Shown here: positions 16,720 through 24,989 of the stretch, in pieces
Position numbering within the stretch: position 1 is the stretch's first letter
How the letters are laid out: every line of letters begins with the position of its first letter
NCBI RefSeq assembly: GCF_013178945.1
Contig: NZ_JABFDM010000003.1
Span: 496,001-560,000, forward strand
Direction: 5' to 3'
Source of the DNA: Bradyrhizobium aeschynomenes
GTDB lineage: Bacteria > Pseudomonadota > Alphaproteobacteria > Rhizobiales > Xanthobacteraceae
Length of the DNA: 64,000 bases
Program-made: the position numbers and the translations under genes
The notes under the pieces: model-generated
The model's input: only the letters and a program-made list of their open reading frames with translations
What the model was told of the DNA's origin: nothing
Databases searched by the model: none

Positions 16720-16780
16720 GCCGGCTTTTTTCCCCTGCCGCCAAGCGCGGCATTCCTCGCGGGAAGCCAAAAAAGCCGGC
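16720..16780. repeat. 12-bp inverted repeat in the DUF736 leader
   Basis: GCCGGCTTTTTT at 16720-16731 is mirrored exactly by AAAAAAGCCGGC at 16769-16780, 37 bases apart. Each arm ends in a T-run on one strand, so the pair could act as a bidirectional attenuator, or form a long stem in the leader RNA of the DUF736 gene, which starts 119 bases downstream. Confidence 0.6.
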
Positions 16781-16898
16781 TCTCGCCGTCCTCCGCTTGC
16801 GCTTCGGGCCTGACGGCTGCGGGCCGATCGCTCCCCGGGCCAAGGACCGCCATCGAGGCCGCGATGGGCGCGGCCCAAGCAAACAGACGGAGACCACC

Positions 16899-17210
16899 AT
16901 GGCGACCATCGGCACCTTCACCGCATCGGACAACGGCTACACCGGCTCGATCAAGACGCTGACGCTCAACATCAAGGCCAAGTTCGTCGAGTCCGAAAAG
17001 GACAGCGACAAGGCGCCCGACTACCGCATCTGGGCAGGCAGCATCGAGGTCGGTGCGGTCTGGAAGAAGACCGCCCGCGACAGCGATCGGGAATATCTCT
17101 CGGTCAAGCTCGACGATCCGAGCTTCCCGGCGCCGATCTACGCATCCCTAGTGAGGGTCGACGGCGACGACGGTTTTACGCTGATCTGGTCGCGCCGCAG
17201 CGGTGACTGA
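16899..17210 (+). CDS. DUF736-family protein
   Basis: A 103-residue protein starting at ATG 16899: [20 protein letters not shown] and [19 protein letters not shown] are diagnostic of DUF736, a small beta-rich family found almost only on plasmids and integrative conjugative elements of alphaproteobacteria, usually near DUF932, DUF2958 and ParB-like genes. Molecular role unknown. The long conserved-looking leader with an inverted repeat suggests post-transcriptional control. It identifies this block as a conjugative-element remnant. Confidence 0.85.
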   Translation: MATIGTFTASDNGYTGSIKTLTLNIKAKFVESEKDSDKAPDYRIWAGSIEVGAVWKKTARDSDREYLSVKLDDPSFPAPIYASLVRVDGDDGFTLIWSRRSGD

Positions 17211-17553
17211 TCCAACGCTGGATCATCTGCCCCGCCTCCTCGGAGGCGGGCGCCTGGGAGGAACGCCAAGGCTCATTTTTTGAAGAGGGATTGCTAATGG
17301 CTCCGCCCTCGCGCGGGCAAGGGTGAAGCACGAGACGTGCCGGCCGGAGCGGTCTCCCCGGTCTTCCGCGCCTCTCATTGATTGCAAGAGTCTCACACTG
17401 GAACGGCGCGTGCAGACGCGCGCGGGCCTCGCGCGCCCTTGTCAGGCGGGTGATCCCCTCCACTCCGGCCGCCCTTGCCCTTGCTACCCCAGGTCTCGCC
17501 GACGGGCAGGGTTGCAGCGCAGCGCTGCGCTTCAACCTGACAGGAGAGTGACA
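17211..17553. other. intergenic leader with hairpin
   Basis: 343 bases without a convincing gene between DUF736 and the broken DUF932 gene. A hairpin CCCGCCTC-CTCG-GAGGCGGG lies at 17231-17250, just after the DUF736 stop. It has no T-run, so it may protect the mRNA end rather than terminate. A strong ribosome site (AGGAG, near 17542) precedes the DUF932 start. Confidence 0.45.
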
Positions 17554-18300
17554 ATGAACGTGATAGTTTCTCAACACGGCGGACGAAGGTTTCGGGTGGA
17601 TTCCGGGTGGACATTTCGCGCGGCCAGCGCATTGGCCGGGTGTCGTCGGAGTGGTTTGCGCGTCCTGATGATGAGCGATATCTGAACCTGCCGGACCTCT
17701 ATGACGCCGTGCGCAGCCGGGCTGATTGCGCCCAGGCCCGCACCGTCGAGAGCCGATCCATTCGCGTCGAAGCTGCCCGAGAGAATGTCGAGCGGCTGGC
17801 CTTGATCGTTCCCGGTCGTGACGAATCGGTCGCGCCAACGCATTGGAGCTTTGGGCAGCTCTGCACGCTGGTTGGCGCGCCAGGCGCCTATCTGCGGCAG
17901 CTGCCTGCAGCCTTGTCAGCTATCAATCTGCAACATGGGTTGCTGTCGCACCGCGCCGAACTGATCAGGACCCTGGAGGCCGACAGCGGCCGGGTCGAGC
18001 TCCGCGCCGTAACCGGGCCGGACTACGGCCGTATATGGGATCATGAGTTGGTTGCCGCCGTCATGCAGATCGCCGGCAACGGCACCGGTGACACACGGTG
18101 GAAGGTGCCGGGGGTGCTGGACTGGTCGACCATGACCCATAATCGGTTCGTGGACGTGACCAAGGACACCACCACGCTCTATGCCAGTGATCGCGACGTG
18201 TTTCTGTTTTTGGTGGATGATAACAATCCAATCGAGGCGGGGCGGCTGCCGGACGGTTCGCCGGATGTCTATTTCCGGGGCTTCTATTGCTGGAACTCCG
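17554..18300 (+). pseudogene. DUF932-family gene, frameshifted and 3'-truncated
   Basis: Starts at ATG 17554 behind AGGAG, reading MNVIVSQHGGRRFRVDSGWT. The frame shifts near 17640 and resumes as RVSSEWFARPDDERYLNLPDLYDAV, through WSFGQLCTLVGAPGAYLRQLP, LRAVTGPDYGRIWDHELV and DVYFRGFYCWNS. These are conserved stretches of DUF932, a plasmid/ICE family of unknown function. Homology ends abruptly at about 18300, where the C-terminal third should start, and the DNA becomes the 3' cut end of an unrelated minus-strand gene. Confidence 0.8.
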
Positions 18301-18514
18301 ACGCTGCAGATCGGGGTTACAGAAGGCCGCGCAACCGATGTCGCGCAACGATCTCAGCTCTTGCCTCAGACCTTGGACATACTTCAGCACCTCTGCGAGA
18401 CTCGGCTGAAGCACGGCATTCGTGTCTTGCTGCGGTTGGGGCGTCTGCGCAGAGGCGCAAACAGGGACCAGGGAGAATGGGAGCGAGCAAAGTGAAGATT
18501 GCGATCCGAGACAT
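18301..18514 (-). pseudogene. small exported protein gene, frameshifted and truncated
   Basis: ATG 18514 has a good ribosome site (AGGAG) 15 bases after the stop of the large HEPN-Lon gene, so it was the last gene of that operon. It starts MSRIAIFTLLAPIL and shifts frame in the GGG at 18471-18473. It then continues LVPVCASAQTPQPQQ (a signal-peptide end) and a helical segment PSLAEVLKYVQGLRQELRSL with two cysteines. Similarity ends at the junction with DUF932 near 18300. With one base removed it would be a secreted small helical protein. Confidence 0.5.
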
Positions 18515-18528
18515 TTATGTTCTCCTGA

Positions 18529-21345
18529 TCATCGGCGTGAATTATACGTGCTCGAGTTAGAGGGCACAGTTGCGAAATCATCCGGAATGGGCGGCGGTCG
18601 TTGATAGCCGTCGAGACCGTTCGACCGAGCACGCGGCGCAGGCATGGTCGCGAACTCCTCACTTGGAATGGTTCTGCGTGCTCCAGCAGCCAGGAGCTCG
18701 TGTGCTTTTTCTAGCGTCACCATCTGCTCGGAGGTGGCGCCTTCCTGGTCCTTCTGATTGAGACGTCCGACGGCGTCATTCAGGGATTTCCAGTAATCGG
18801 CTGGCGACTGCCGCGTGGCCGCTGCCGTCAGGCGCTCGACAAGCGACCATCGGTCCGCACGGGCGCCCAGTTCCTTGCGAACCGTTGAAAGCGCGGCTTG
18901 GGCATCCCGTGCTTCGGACGAAGTGAGCCTTGGGCGATCGAAATCGGAGAGCCGTCCTGCACGGTCGAACGCCAGTGCGTTTGACTGCGTCGAACTTCGC
19001 TGCCATTCCCTGTAGCTCGCAACGAACGCGCCTATTCGGGCATCGCTGCTTCCAAGCAGCTCCGAGGCCTGGGCTGCGTCCCGAAGGAGCTTATCCTTCC
19101 TGGAGAGGTCCAGTCGTCCGACATCTTCCGGCTGGAGACTTGAGCGCGCTGCGACAAGGGCCTCGACGCTTCCGACGTTGGAAGGCACGAACGCGTCTGC
19201 GGCGTTTACGAACGTACGAATTCGGCTGTCGCTGCTCTGAACTCGGGTTGCGCATGTGGTCAACTTGTCGTATGCGCCTCCCGATTTTGCCTGAAGGCGT
19301 GCGATATCTGGATCCGAAAGTTGACGTCCTGCGGCCACCAACGTGTCACACGCGGAGAGGTCGCCGCTCGCTGGAATGATTGCCGAGGCTCGACGATCGA
19401 AGTCTGCAAGCCGTTTCTCGCTGTCGGCAAGCAGCGGCCTGCAAGCGCTCGCGTTTGACAGGGCTTGCTTGTGAATCGCGCCGAGGCGGTCCTGGTCGAA
19501 CGCCTCGAGATGATCGACGGCAACAGCCAGGGAGGTGCAGGTGGACGGACCGAGACCTGCACTGACAAGCTGCCGTGCTGCGTCTGCGACGTTCGAGAGC
19601 CGGGTGTCGCTGTCTGCAGCGCGTCTTGCGCATGCGGAGGCTTCCGCGAGCGCGGCATTCGCCGACGCATCCAGGCGTCGCGGCTCGATCCCGGCCACCC
19701 CTCGAGCTGCCCTCGTTAGGTCGCTGCAATCCTGCGCCGACATGGCGGACGCCTGTCGTCCGGCCTGTGCCTGAACCAGATCTGCAATTTTTTGCGCCAG
19801 CTCCGCAGGTAGACGATCTCGGTTGACGAACGTTGCTGCCAAATACACCGTTGACAGCACCGCGATCGCGCCAAACGCCGCTACCATCGCCAGTGCCGCT
19901 GCCGGCATGCGAGTCTTCTTCACGTCGGTGGTCGCCGATGGGGTGGGGGGCGGCTCCGGGTTCGAAGCTACGGCTGACCGCTCGTCGGCCGAGGACGGTT
20001 TAGCTGTTTCTGGCTGGCAGAAAAGGTCTTCGAGGTCCGAGATCCGGTCCCCCGCACGGATGCGAATTCTCTTTGCATTCTGCAGGTGCTCGAGAAGCGC
20101 TTTCTCGGCATCGGAAGCCGTCCGAAGGTTGGCCGCCGGGCACACGAAGATCGCGTCCTCCGACTGCGTTCGCTCCAGAAGCTTCAGCTTCTCGAGAAAG
20201 CTGTCGACAGGCCCGATTTCTCCGGCTCTCGACCGCGTGATGACGCCGGTGGCGACGATCCGGCGTTGCTGCACCTGGTCCGCCCAGCCATAACGCGCGC
20301 TTCGATCTGCGAGAGCAGCCGCAAGTCCGAAGCTGTCGCCGCCGAAACCGCCCGGGTCGATGCGGGAATGGGTGTACAGGTTGGCCTTGGCGTGGTTGGT
20401 CTCCTCCTCCCGGGCGTCCATAATGATGCGGTAGTAGGCATCCGACCGGCCATGGCCTTCGAAGCCAATGACGCGCGACAGAAAGTCCTGCCTACTTTCG
20501 GGCTCGTAGCGGCTACATGACAGATAACCCAACTCACCATACTGGTCCGCATCGGCGCCCTCAGCCACGATCGGGAACGCAACGAGTCCGTGTCGGGGGG
20601 CAGGTATGGGCGTTCGCCGGCGTGTGCGACCTGCCTGGGCTGCCGGAGAGCCAGCAAGCGGCGTGGGAGGCGGTGTTAGCTTGGCTGCAGGGGGTGACTG
20701 GGCGATGAGCCGTTCATCGAGCACTTTCGCGACGTCCTGAAGCATTGCCCGGATTTCTGCGAGTTCATCCTGCTTTGCAGCTTGTGCGTCCGTTACCGAT
20801 TGAGCTGATTCCCGGTGCTCAGAACCAGGGCTGGGGCGCGACTTCTCGATCAGGTGGTTCAAGAGCCTCTTGACGGGCTCCATGTCCTGTTCGCCGACGA
20901 GAAACCGCGCCAAAGAGATCAGGCTCTCGATATGAGCCTTGGCAAAGCCGACATCGTTTCGATCGAAGCCAGCCTTCTTGTGCGCGAGTTGGTTGCGTCC
21001 CTGGATCAGACGGAAGCACAGTCCGCGGATCGGTCCATTCTGTTTGGAGAGGCTTGAAATGGCATGGGCATTGTCGCTGAGGGCATGAAGCATCTGCAGG
21101 AAGTCCCACTCGGCCTTGCCGTTCACGACCTTGAACAGTATGCGCCCGCGAGATTCGGGATTTGTCTTCCTCTTCTCGTTGTCTGCCTGCTTCATCTTGT
21201 CGAGAATCAGCTGAGGCCATTTCGGCCCCCATTGCTTCTCGAACAGTGCTTCGACGCGAGCGCTCAGAATTTGCGCAGCAATATCCTGTGCCTCCAAGGC
21301 ATATGCAGCAGGCGACAAGCTGAAATCTGGAGTCATCGCGGTCAC
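18529..21345 (-). CDS. HEPN - Lon-like protease - membrane - Cys-repeat protein (novel architecture)
   Basis: 938 residues from GTG 21345 (ATG 21336 is an alternative). Residues 10-165 form a helical Swt1-like HEPN domain with RNQLAH (117-122). Residues 250-445 resemble a Lon protease domain, with GFGGDSFGLAAAL (putative nucleophile S338), IVATGVITRSRAGEIGPVDSFLEK (putative Lys386) and FVCPAANL. A membrane helix spans about 480-507. Residues 535-835 form four to five helical repeats of about 63 residues. The first three have cysteines at exact spacing (540/572, 603/635, 666/698), pointing to disulfides outside the membrane. The tail is Pro-rich. I infer an RNA-cutting, proteolysis-gated envelope sensor. 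Confidence 0.7.
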   Translation of the reverse strand: MTAMTPDFSLSPAAYALEAQDIAAQILSARVEALFEKQWGPKWPQLILDKMKQADNEKRKTNPESRGRILFKVVNGKAEWDFLQMLHALSDNAHAISSLSKQNGPIRGLCFRLIQGRNQLAHKKAGFDRNDVGFAKAHIESLISLARFLVGEQDMEPVKRLLNHLIEKSRPSPGSEHRESAQSVTDAQAAKQDELAEIRAMLQDVAKVLDERLIAQSPPAAKLTPPPTPLAGSPAAQAGRTRRRTPIPAPRHGLVAFPIVAEGADADQYGELGYLSCSRYEPESRQDFLSRVIGFEGHGRSDAYYRIIMDAREEETNHAKANLYTHSRIDPGGFGGDSFGLAAALADRSARYGWADQVQQRRIVATGVITRSRAGEIGPVDSFLEKLKLLERTQSEDAIFVCPAANLRTASDAEKALLEHLQNAKRIRIRAGDRISDLEDLFCQPETAKPSSADERSAVASNPEPPPTPSATTDVKKTRMPAAALAMVAAFGAIAVLSTVYLAATFVNRDRLPAELAQKIADLVQAQAGRQASAMSAQDCSDLTRAARGVAGIEPRRLDASANAALAEASACARRAADSDTRLSNVADAARQLVSAGLGPSTCTSLAVAVDHLEAFDQDRLGAIHKQALSNASACRPLLADSEKRLADFDRRASAIIPASGDLSACDTLVAAGRQLSDPDIARLQAKSGGAYDKLTTCATRVQSSDSRIRTFVNAADAFVPSNVGSVEALVAARSSLQPEDVGRLDLSRKDKLLRDAAQASELLGSSDARIGAFVASYREWQRSSTQSNALAFDRAGRLSDFDRPRLTSSEARDAQAALSTVRKELGARADRWSLVERLTAAATRQSPADYWKSLNDAVGRLNQKDQEGATSEQMVTLEKAHELLAAGARRTIPSEEFATMPAPRARSNGLDGYQRPPPIPDDFATVPSNSSTYNSRR

Positions 21346-21369
21346 TTTGCCCCCGAACGCTTGCCCAAC

Positions 21370-21912
21370 TCAAGGCTCCAGGGTGAGACTAAATCTCTGC
21401 AGCCGGCTTCGCGGCGATTCCGTGCTCAGCTCCCAGACGCCGCTGATGCAGCCCTGAGAGTCCGGGCGGCCCGAGACCCACACATGGCCGCCAGTATCGC
21501 GCAAGATCACGGCCGTCGAAGGTCCGATGAGGGCGAGATATTCGGAAGCGAACTGGACCGATACCGACCATTCCGCACCAGGAATATCGTCTTTGAAGAT
21601 GGTTACGGTGAAGCCGTTGCCCGCGATCTCGTCCGCATCGCCGCCGCTGGCGGCAAGGCGTCGCTCGGCCGTTCCCAGGCCGGCATCTCGCACTCGTTCC
21701 ATCAGGTCGGCGCGAACCTGCCGGCGTACGGCAAGGAAGACGTCCCGCGCATCAGGCGATATCCAGATCAGTCGCCGTTCATCTCTGTTCAACGGCGGTC
21801 CGACCGTGAGCGCCTGCCGAGCGCGTTCTTCCGAAAGGATACCATCGGCCTTACGCTCGTCCTGCGTATCTAGGATCGCCGACAGAAGGCGTATGTTGTA
21901 TCGCTGGGTCAT
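21370..21912 (-). CDS. hypothetical protein, partner in the HEPN-Lon operon
   Basis: 180 residues starting at ATG 21912, which overlaps the stop of the preceding gene by four bases (ATGA), so translation is coupled. The N-terminal half is helical and charged (SAILDTQDERKADGILSEERARQAL). The C-terminal half is beta-rich (VSVQFASEYLALIGPSTAVIL and HVWVSGRPDSQGCISGVWEL). No signal peptide or membrane helix. It ends 25 bases before the HEPN-Lon gene. I know no family; its fixed position suggests it regulates or chaperones its neighbours. Confidence 0.6.
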   Translation of the reverse strand: MTQRYNIRLLSAILDTQDERKADGILSEERARQALTVGPPLNRDERRLIWISPDARDVFLAVRRQVRADLMERVRDAGLGTAERRLAASGGDADEIAGNGFTVTIFKDDIPGAEWSVSVQFASEYLALIGPSTAVILRDTGGHVWVSGRPDSQGCISGVWELSTESPRSRLQRFSLTLEP

Positions 21913-22838
21913 CCCGACCTCCGGAATTGGAACTCCAACGAGTTCTCTATGCAGTCCCGGAGGAACGCGGCTGCCGCTTTCCACCGGGTCTCGAATGCTC
22001 GGCGCGACAAGCCGACTCTTGCCATGAAATCTTGCCGCGTTTCTTTTTCCACGTCGTCAAATGTCTCTGTTTCAACCGCCAATGCCTCCCAGAGAGCGCG
22101 ATCCTTTTTCTTCAGGACATCGACGCACGGGTCCATCGCGGGCCATACGCTGGTTTCGATCTCCAGGGCGAGTATCTCGCGTTCCACCTCCTCGTAGGGA
22201 ATGATCTCGCACTGCGCGCAGAATTCGTCGAAATAGGCGCGCAATGTGCCCAGCGACACGTTGACATTCTTGTTGGTCGGATATCGGTTGCGCAACTCAT
22301 TCTTGACCGCCAACAGGTGCTCGTCCGAGCTGCGCGATTCCAACGGTGTGCCGAAATGTTGCCGCGCGATGTCGAGCGATACCCGGTCGATTGCTTCCCA
22401 GTTCTTCAGCCGTTGGGCGCTGCCAGGGCTCTGAGCGCGGCGAGCATTCTCCAGAAACTCGCGAAGGATCTGCAGCAGCGCCTGCAGTTGTGTCGTCCTG
22501 CCGTTCGGCGTTTTCAAGATGCCGGCCTGCTTGGCAAGGGCGTGGATCAGAGGCTCGATCTCCCCAAACAGCGGAAGGGCGAATGCCCACGAACTTGATG
22601 GGCAGGCTTCGTCGTTGCTACTTGACAGTTGTATCCGGATGGCTTGGTCCATTCTCTTCCCGATGTCGCGCGTCACATCGTCTACAAATCGTGTCGCAGC
22701 GTCGCGAGGCTCGGCGGTCACGTCCGCCAGTTCAGCGAACAGCTGCTGCGATCGATCCTTTGCCAGTTCGAATATTTGCATGCGTAGACGACGCCACCCA
22801 ATGCCATACCAGTGTTCCTCGTCGTATGAGCTAGGCAT
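21909..22838 (-). CDS. hypothetical helical protein with possible C-terminal helix-turn-helix
   Basis: 309 residues from ATG 22838 with a GAGGAG ribosome site. It is mainly alpha-helical and soluble. Residues about 265-300 read DDVEKETRQDFMARVGLSRRAFETRWKAA in short segments that look like a sigma-region-4 or similar helix-turn-helix, with GLSRRAFETRW as recognition helix. A conserved-looking YPTNKNVNVSLGTLRAYFDEFC lies in the middle. Coupled by overlap to the 180-residue gene. A transcription factor for the operon is possible; so is a structural role. Confidence 0.55.
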   Translation of the reverse strand: MPSSYDEEHWYGIGWRRLRMQIFELAKDRSQQLFAELADVTAEPRDAATRFVDDVTRDIGKRMDQAIRIQLSSSNDEACPSSSWAFALPLFGEIEPLIHALAKQAGILKTPNGRTTQLQALLQILREFLENARRAQSPGSAQRLKNWEAIDRVSLDIARQHFGTPLESRSSDEHLLAVKNELRNRYPTNKNVNVSLGTLRAYFDEFCAQCEIIPYEEVEREILALEIETSVWPAMDPCVDVLKKKDRALWEALAVETETFDDVEKETRQDFMARVGLSRRAFETRWKAAAAFLRDCIENSLEFQFRRSG

Positions 22839-22909
22839 CGGCTCCTCAGCTAGTTCGGATGCTTGCGGTCGGAGGTCTGAGCTTCAGTTCAGAGGCATCG
22901 ATCGTCATC

Positions 22910-23521
22910 TCAGGGCGCAACGTGAAAAAGCTCGCCCTGCGCAAAGCTTCTAGCACTCGCGTCCATCTCGCTGCGGACGGTAATTGCATACTTGGCGCGC
23001 GTGACGTAGGGGCAACCGAAGACGTATTCCAATCGATAGTAGCCGGGATCCAGGACCATGTTGCCGACCCCGGGCGCGCCCCGCTCCCGTCCATCCGGTC
23101 CCCTTGTGCTGATCTGTGCATGGAGCACGTCTTGTCCCGAGACACGGACGAAGACGTCGCACGACGTAAACGGCACGGCTGAATCGCGGATGTCGCCGGT
23201 CACGACGAGCGTCAACGGGCCGGCGCGATCGACCTTTAGAAAAGCGCGACCATATTGAACCGTATTGCTGTTTCGAGCTGCCAGGTACTCCAACGCGTCC
23301 GGGCCAGCGGACTTCGACTGCGGACCTCGGGCCCCAAAGGACCGGATCAGGCCCCGCCCCTCCGCATCCATCCGACGTGAGTAATTGACTTCATCGACCA
23401 GCCAGCCCGAAATCCGTCGGCCTTCCGGCACCTGATCGATCGGCGCAAGCCGCTGTTGGGCATTCGAAATGGTGGTACTAGCCAAAATCCACAAAAGCAC
23501 GACAATCAAATTCCGCGTCAT
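22910..23521 (-). CDS. secreted hypothetical protein
   Basis: 203 residues from ATG 23521 with an AAGGGG ribosome site. A clear signal peptide (MTRNLIVVLLWILASTTISNA, cleavage near residue 21) is followed by a beta-rich domain: RAFLKVDRAGPLTLVVTGDI, CDVFVRVSGQDVLHAQI and LDPGYYRLEYVFGCPY. This resembles the jelly-roll or PA14-like carbohydrate-binding folds, but I cannot assign it. Two cysteines could form a disulfide. It is the periplasmic product of the same strand-wise gene set as the HEPN-Lon membrane protein, whose repeat domain should face the same compartment. Confidence 0.65.
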   Translation of the reverse strand: MTRNLIVVLLWILASTTISNAQQRLAPIDQVPEGRRISGWLVDEVNYSRRMDAEGRGLIRSFGARGPQSKSAGPDALEYLAARNSNTVQYGRAFLKVDRAGPLTLVVTGDIRDSAVPFTSCDVFVRVSGQDVLHAQISTRGPDGRERGAPGVGNMVLDPGYYRLEYVFGCPYVTRAKYAITVRSEMDASARSFAQGELFHVAP

Positions 23522-23581
23522 AACAACCCCTTAAGCTGCATTGCGACCGTAAACCGTGGCGCCTAGCGGTTTCGGCGCAGT

Positions 23582-23610
23582 CTCTTGACCCGTCTGCTGC
23601 AGGTCAAGAG
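23582..23610. repeat. 9-bp inverted repeat between operon genes
   Basis: CTCTTGACC at 23582-23590 is mirrored by GGTCAAGAG at 23602-23610. It lies in the 104-base gap after the coiled-coil gene and before the secreted-protein gene. There is no T-run on the minus strand, so attenuation, RNA stabilisation or operator binding are all possible. Confidence 0.5.
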
Positions 23611-23625
23611 ATGCTACCACCTGTT

Positions 23626-24393
23626 CTAGTTGTGAAGGAAGTTCTGAAACGCTTCGGCCGTGGCGCGAGGCGGATTTGCAGGGGATTTCGAGGGCGCCGC
23701 CAGGTCCCGTGTCGTTCGGATCAACTGCTCTGTCTGGCCGATGCCGGCCTCGCTGCCGCGGATGATGCCATCGATCATCGCTACGTTCGCACTGAAATCG
23801 GAGAGCGCTCGATTGGCTTTCACGAGCTGCAGCTGGCCGGGCACCATCCGTTTGGCAAGATCGATTTGTCCGGCCTGTATCATGAGCGCGTCAAGCCGAT
23901 CCTTGAGCTTGCCCCGCAGTTCGCGGGCCGAGGCGAGACTCTGCTCCAGCGCGGCTTTCTCCTGATAGAGGAGTTCGAGTTGTGAGCGGAATATATTCAG
24001 GTTCGGATAGGTCTTGCCGGCAAACACGATCGGCTGATCGGGGGAGGCGATCCGGTCGCGGTACGTTGCACGCCCCTGTTCCAGGAAGGCGGTGTTCTTG
24101 CCTGCGATCAACTCCTGCTCAGAGACCAGCGAGGCAACCTTGTCGAACTCGCCCCTGATCGCCTGGATCGATTGCCCGATCGACCGCTCCAGCTGAGATA
24201 GCTTCTCGTAACGGCTGTTGAGGCATCCCTCCGCGTTAGAAACGCAAGCCGCCTCGTTCCAGCCTAGCGCGCTGTCGCGGACAAAGCTCTCGATGGTGGT
24301 CGCGGTGGTCGGTGATACGATCGTTAGTCCGGCGTAGCCGACAGCGGTCAAGCCAGCGGTGGCGACTGTGATAGCGAGTGTCTTGATCAGCAT
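23626..24393 (-). CDS. exported or membrane-anchored coiled-coil protein
   Basis: 255 residues starting at ATG 24393, chosen for the AGGAAG ribosome site and because it begins a signal or anchor helix (MLIKTLAITVATAGLTAVGYAGL). Two cysteines follow (AACVSNAEGCLNS), then long heptad-rich helices: a first pair around residues 65-110 and a second around 145-185. Length and layout suit a periplasmic, membrane-tethered helical hairpin. It is first in the minus-strand series leading to HEPN-Lon and could pair with the helical repeats of that protein. Function unknown. Confidence 0.65.
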   Translation of the reverse strand: MLIKTLAITVATAGLTAVGYAGLTIVSPTTATTIESFVRDSALGWNEAACVSNAEGCLNSRYEKLSQLERSIGQSIQAIRGEFDKVASLVSEQELIAGKNTAFLEQGRATYRDRIASPDQPIVFAGKTYPNLNIFRSQLELLYQEKAALEQSLASARELRGKLKDRLDALMIQAGQIDLAKRMVPGQLQLVKANRALSDFSANVAMIDGIIRGSEAGIGQTEQLIRTTRDLAAPSKSPANPPRATAEAFQNFLHN

Positions 24394-24519
24394 TTTGCAG
24401 CTTCCTGGTTCGGCCATCCGGCCCGTTGTCTTCAATCGTTCCTTGGGGGGAGGTCGGTGCCGTTTGCTGGGAAGCACCGAAAATTTGTTGCGCGACCTCG
24501 ACGGTCGAGCCCGCTACTC

Positions 24520-24807
24520 TTAGCGCCGCCGGTGGTGGCGCCGGCCCTGGTGGGCAACAGTGATCAACGAGCCGTCATCTGCGATCACGGCGTAGACATC
24601 GAGCCAGCGTTCGATCGTCTTCAGTCCACGCGGTCCACCCATATCCCGCGTCAGCCGCCTGACCGCTGCCTTGTCGAAGAATAAGACGTCCGCGTGATGT
24701 GAACGCGCCGATCTGCCGTAGCGATGCAATAAATCGACCACGATGTATGGGATGGCACGTTGCTGCATGCTGCACGAAGCGTGGGACGTAAATGCCGGTC
24801 TCATCAT
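24520..24807 (-). CDS. hypothetical protein, 95 residues
   Basis: Starts at ATG 24807 (or the adjacent ATG 24804) behind GGGGGAG. A compact domain QQRAIPYIVVDLLHRYGRSA followed by DVLFFDKAAVRRLTRDMG and RWLDVYAVIADDGSLITVAHQ looks like a small alpha/beta protein. The C-terminus is very basic (GRRHHRRR). Similar short proteins occur singly in rhizobial accessory regions. It is on the same strand as, and 126 bases before, the coiled-coil gene, so it may head the operon. Confidence 0.55.
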   Translation of the reverse strand: MMRPAFTSHASCSMQQRAIPYIVVDLLHRYGRSARSHHADVLFFDKAAVRRLTRDMGGPRGLKTIERWLDVYAVIADDGSLITVAHQGRRHHRRR

Positions 24808-24989
24808 AATCTGCTCCCCCTGTTTGCCGGTCGAGGGAGTCCTCGCCCGGTGACAGGTTTCCTGGGGGGAGGAATCGTGGGGTTTTCTTATCAAACAAAC
24901 TTTTGCGCCCGAGTAGGCTCAATGCTGACCAACATCATCAGAGCAGGGACGGTCCGGACCTAAGAGCGATGGTGCACGCAGCAGGATTT

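Larger units (their letters stand above)
15861..16898. other. gene-free stretch with strong hairpins
   Basis: About 1 kb between gajB and the DUF736 gene. No reading frame here has a recognisable product or a good start. It contains two adjacent near-perfect hairpins (16173-16202 and 16215-16247) and a 12-base inverted repeat (16720-16780) in the leader of the DUF736 gene, listed separately. It likely marks the boundary between the Gabija cargo and an ICE- or plasmid-type backbone. Confidence 0.5.
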
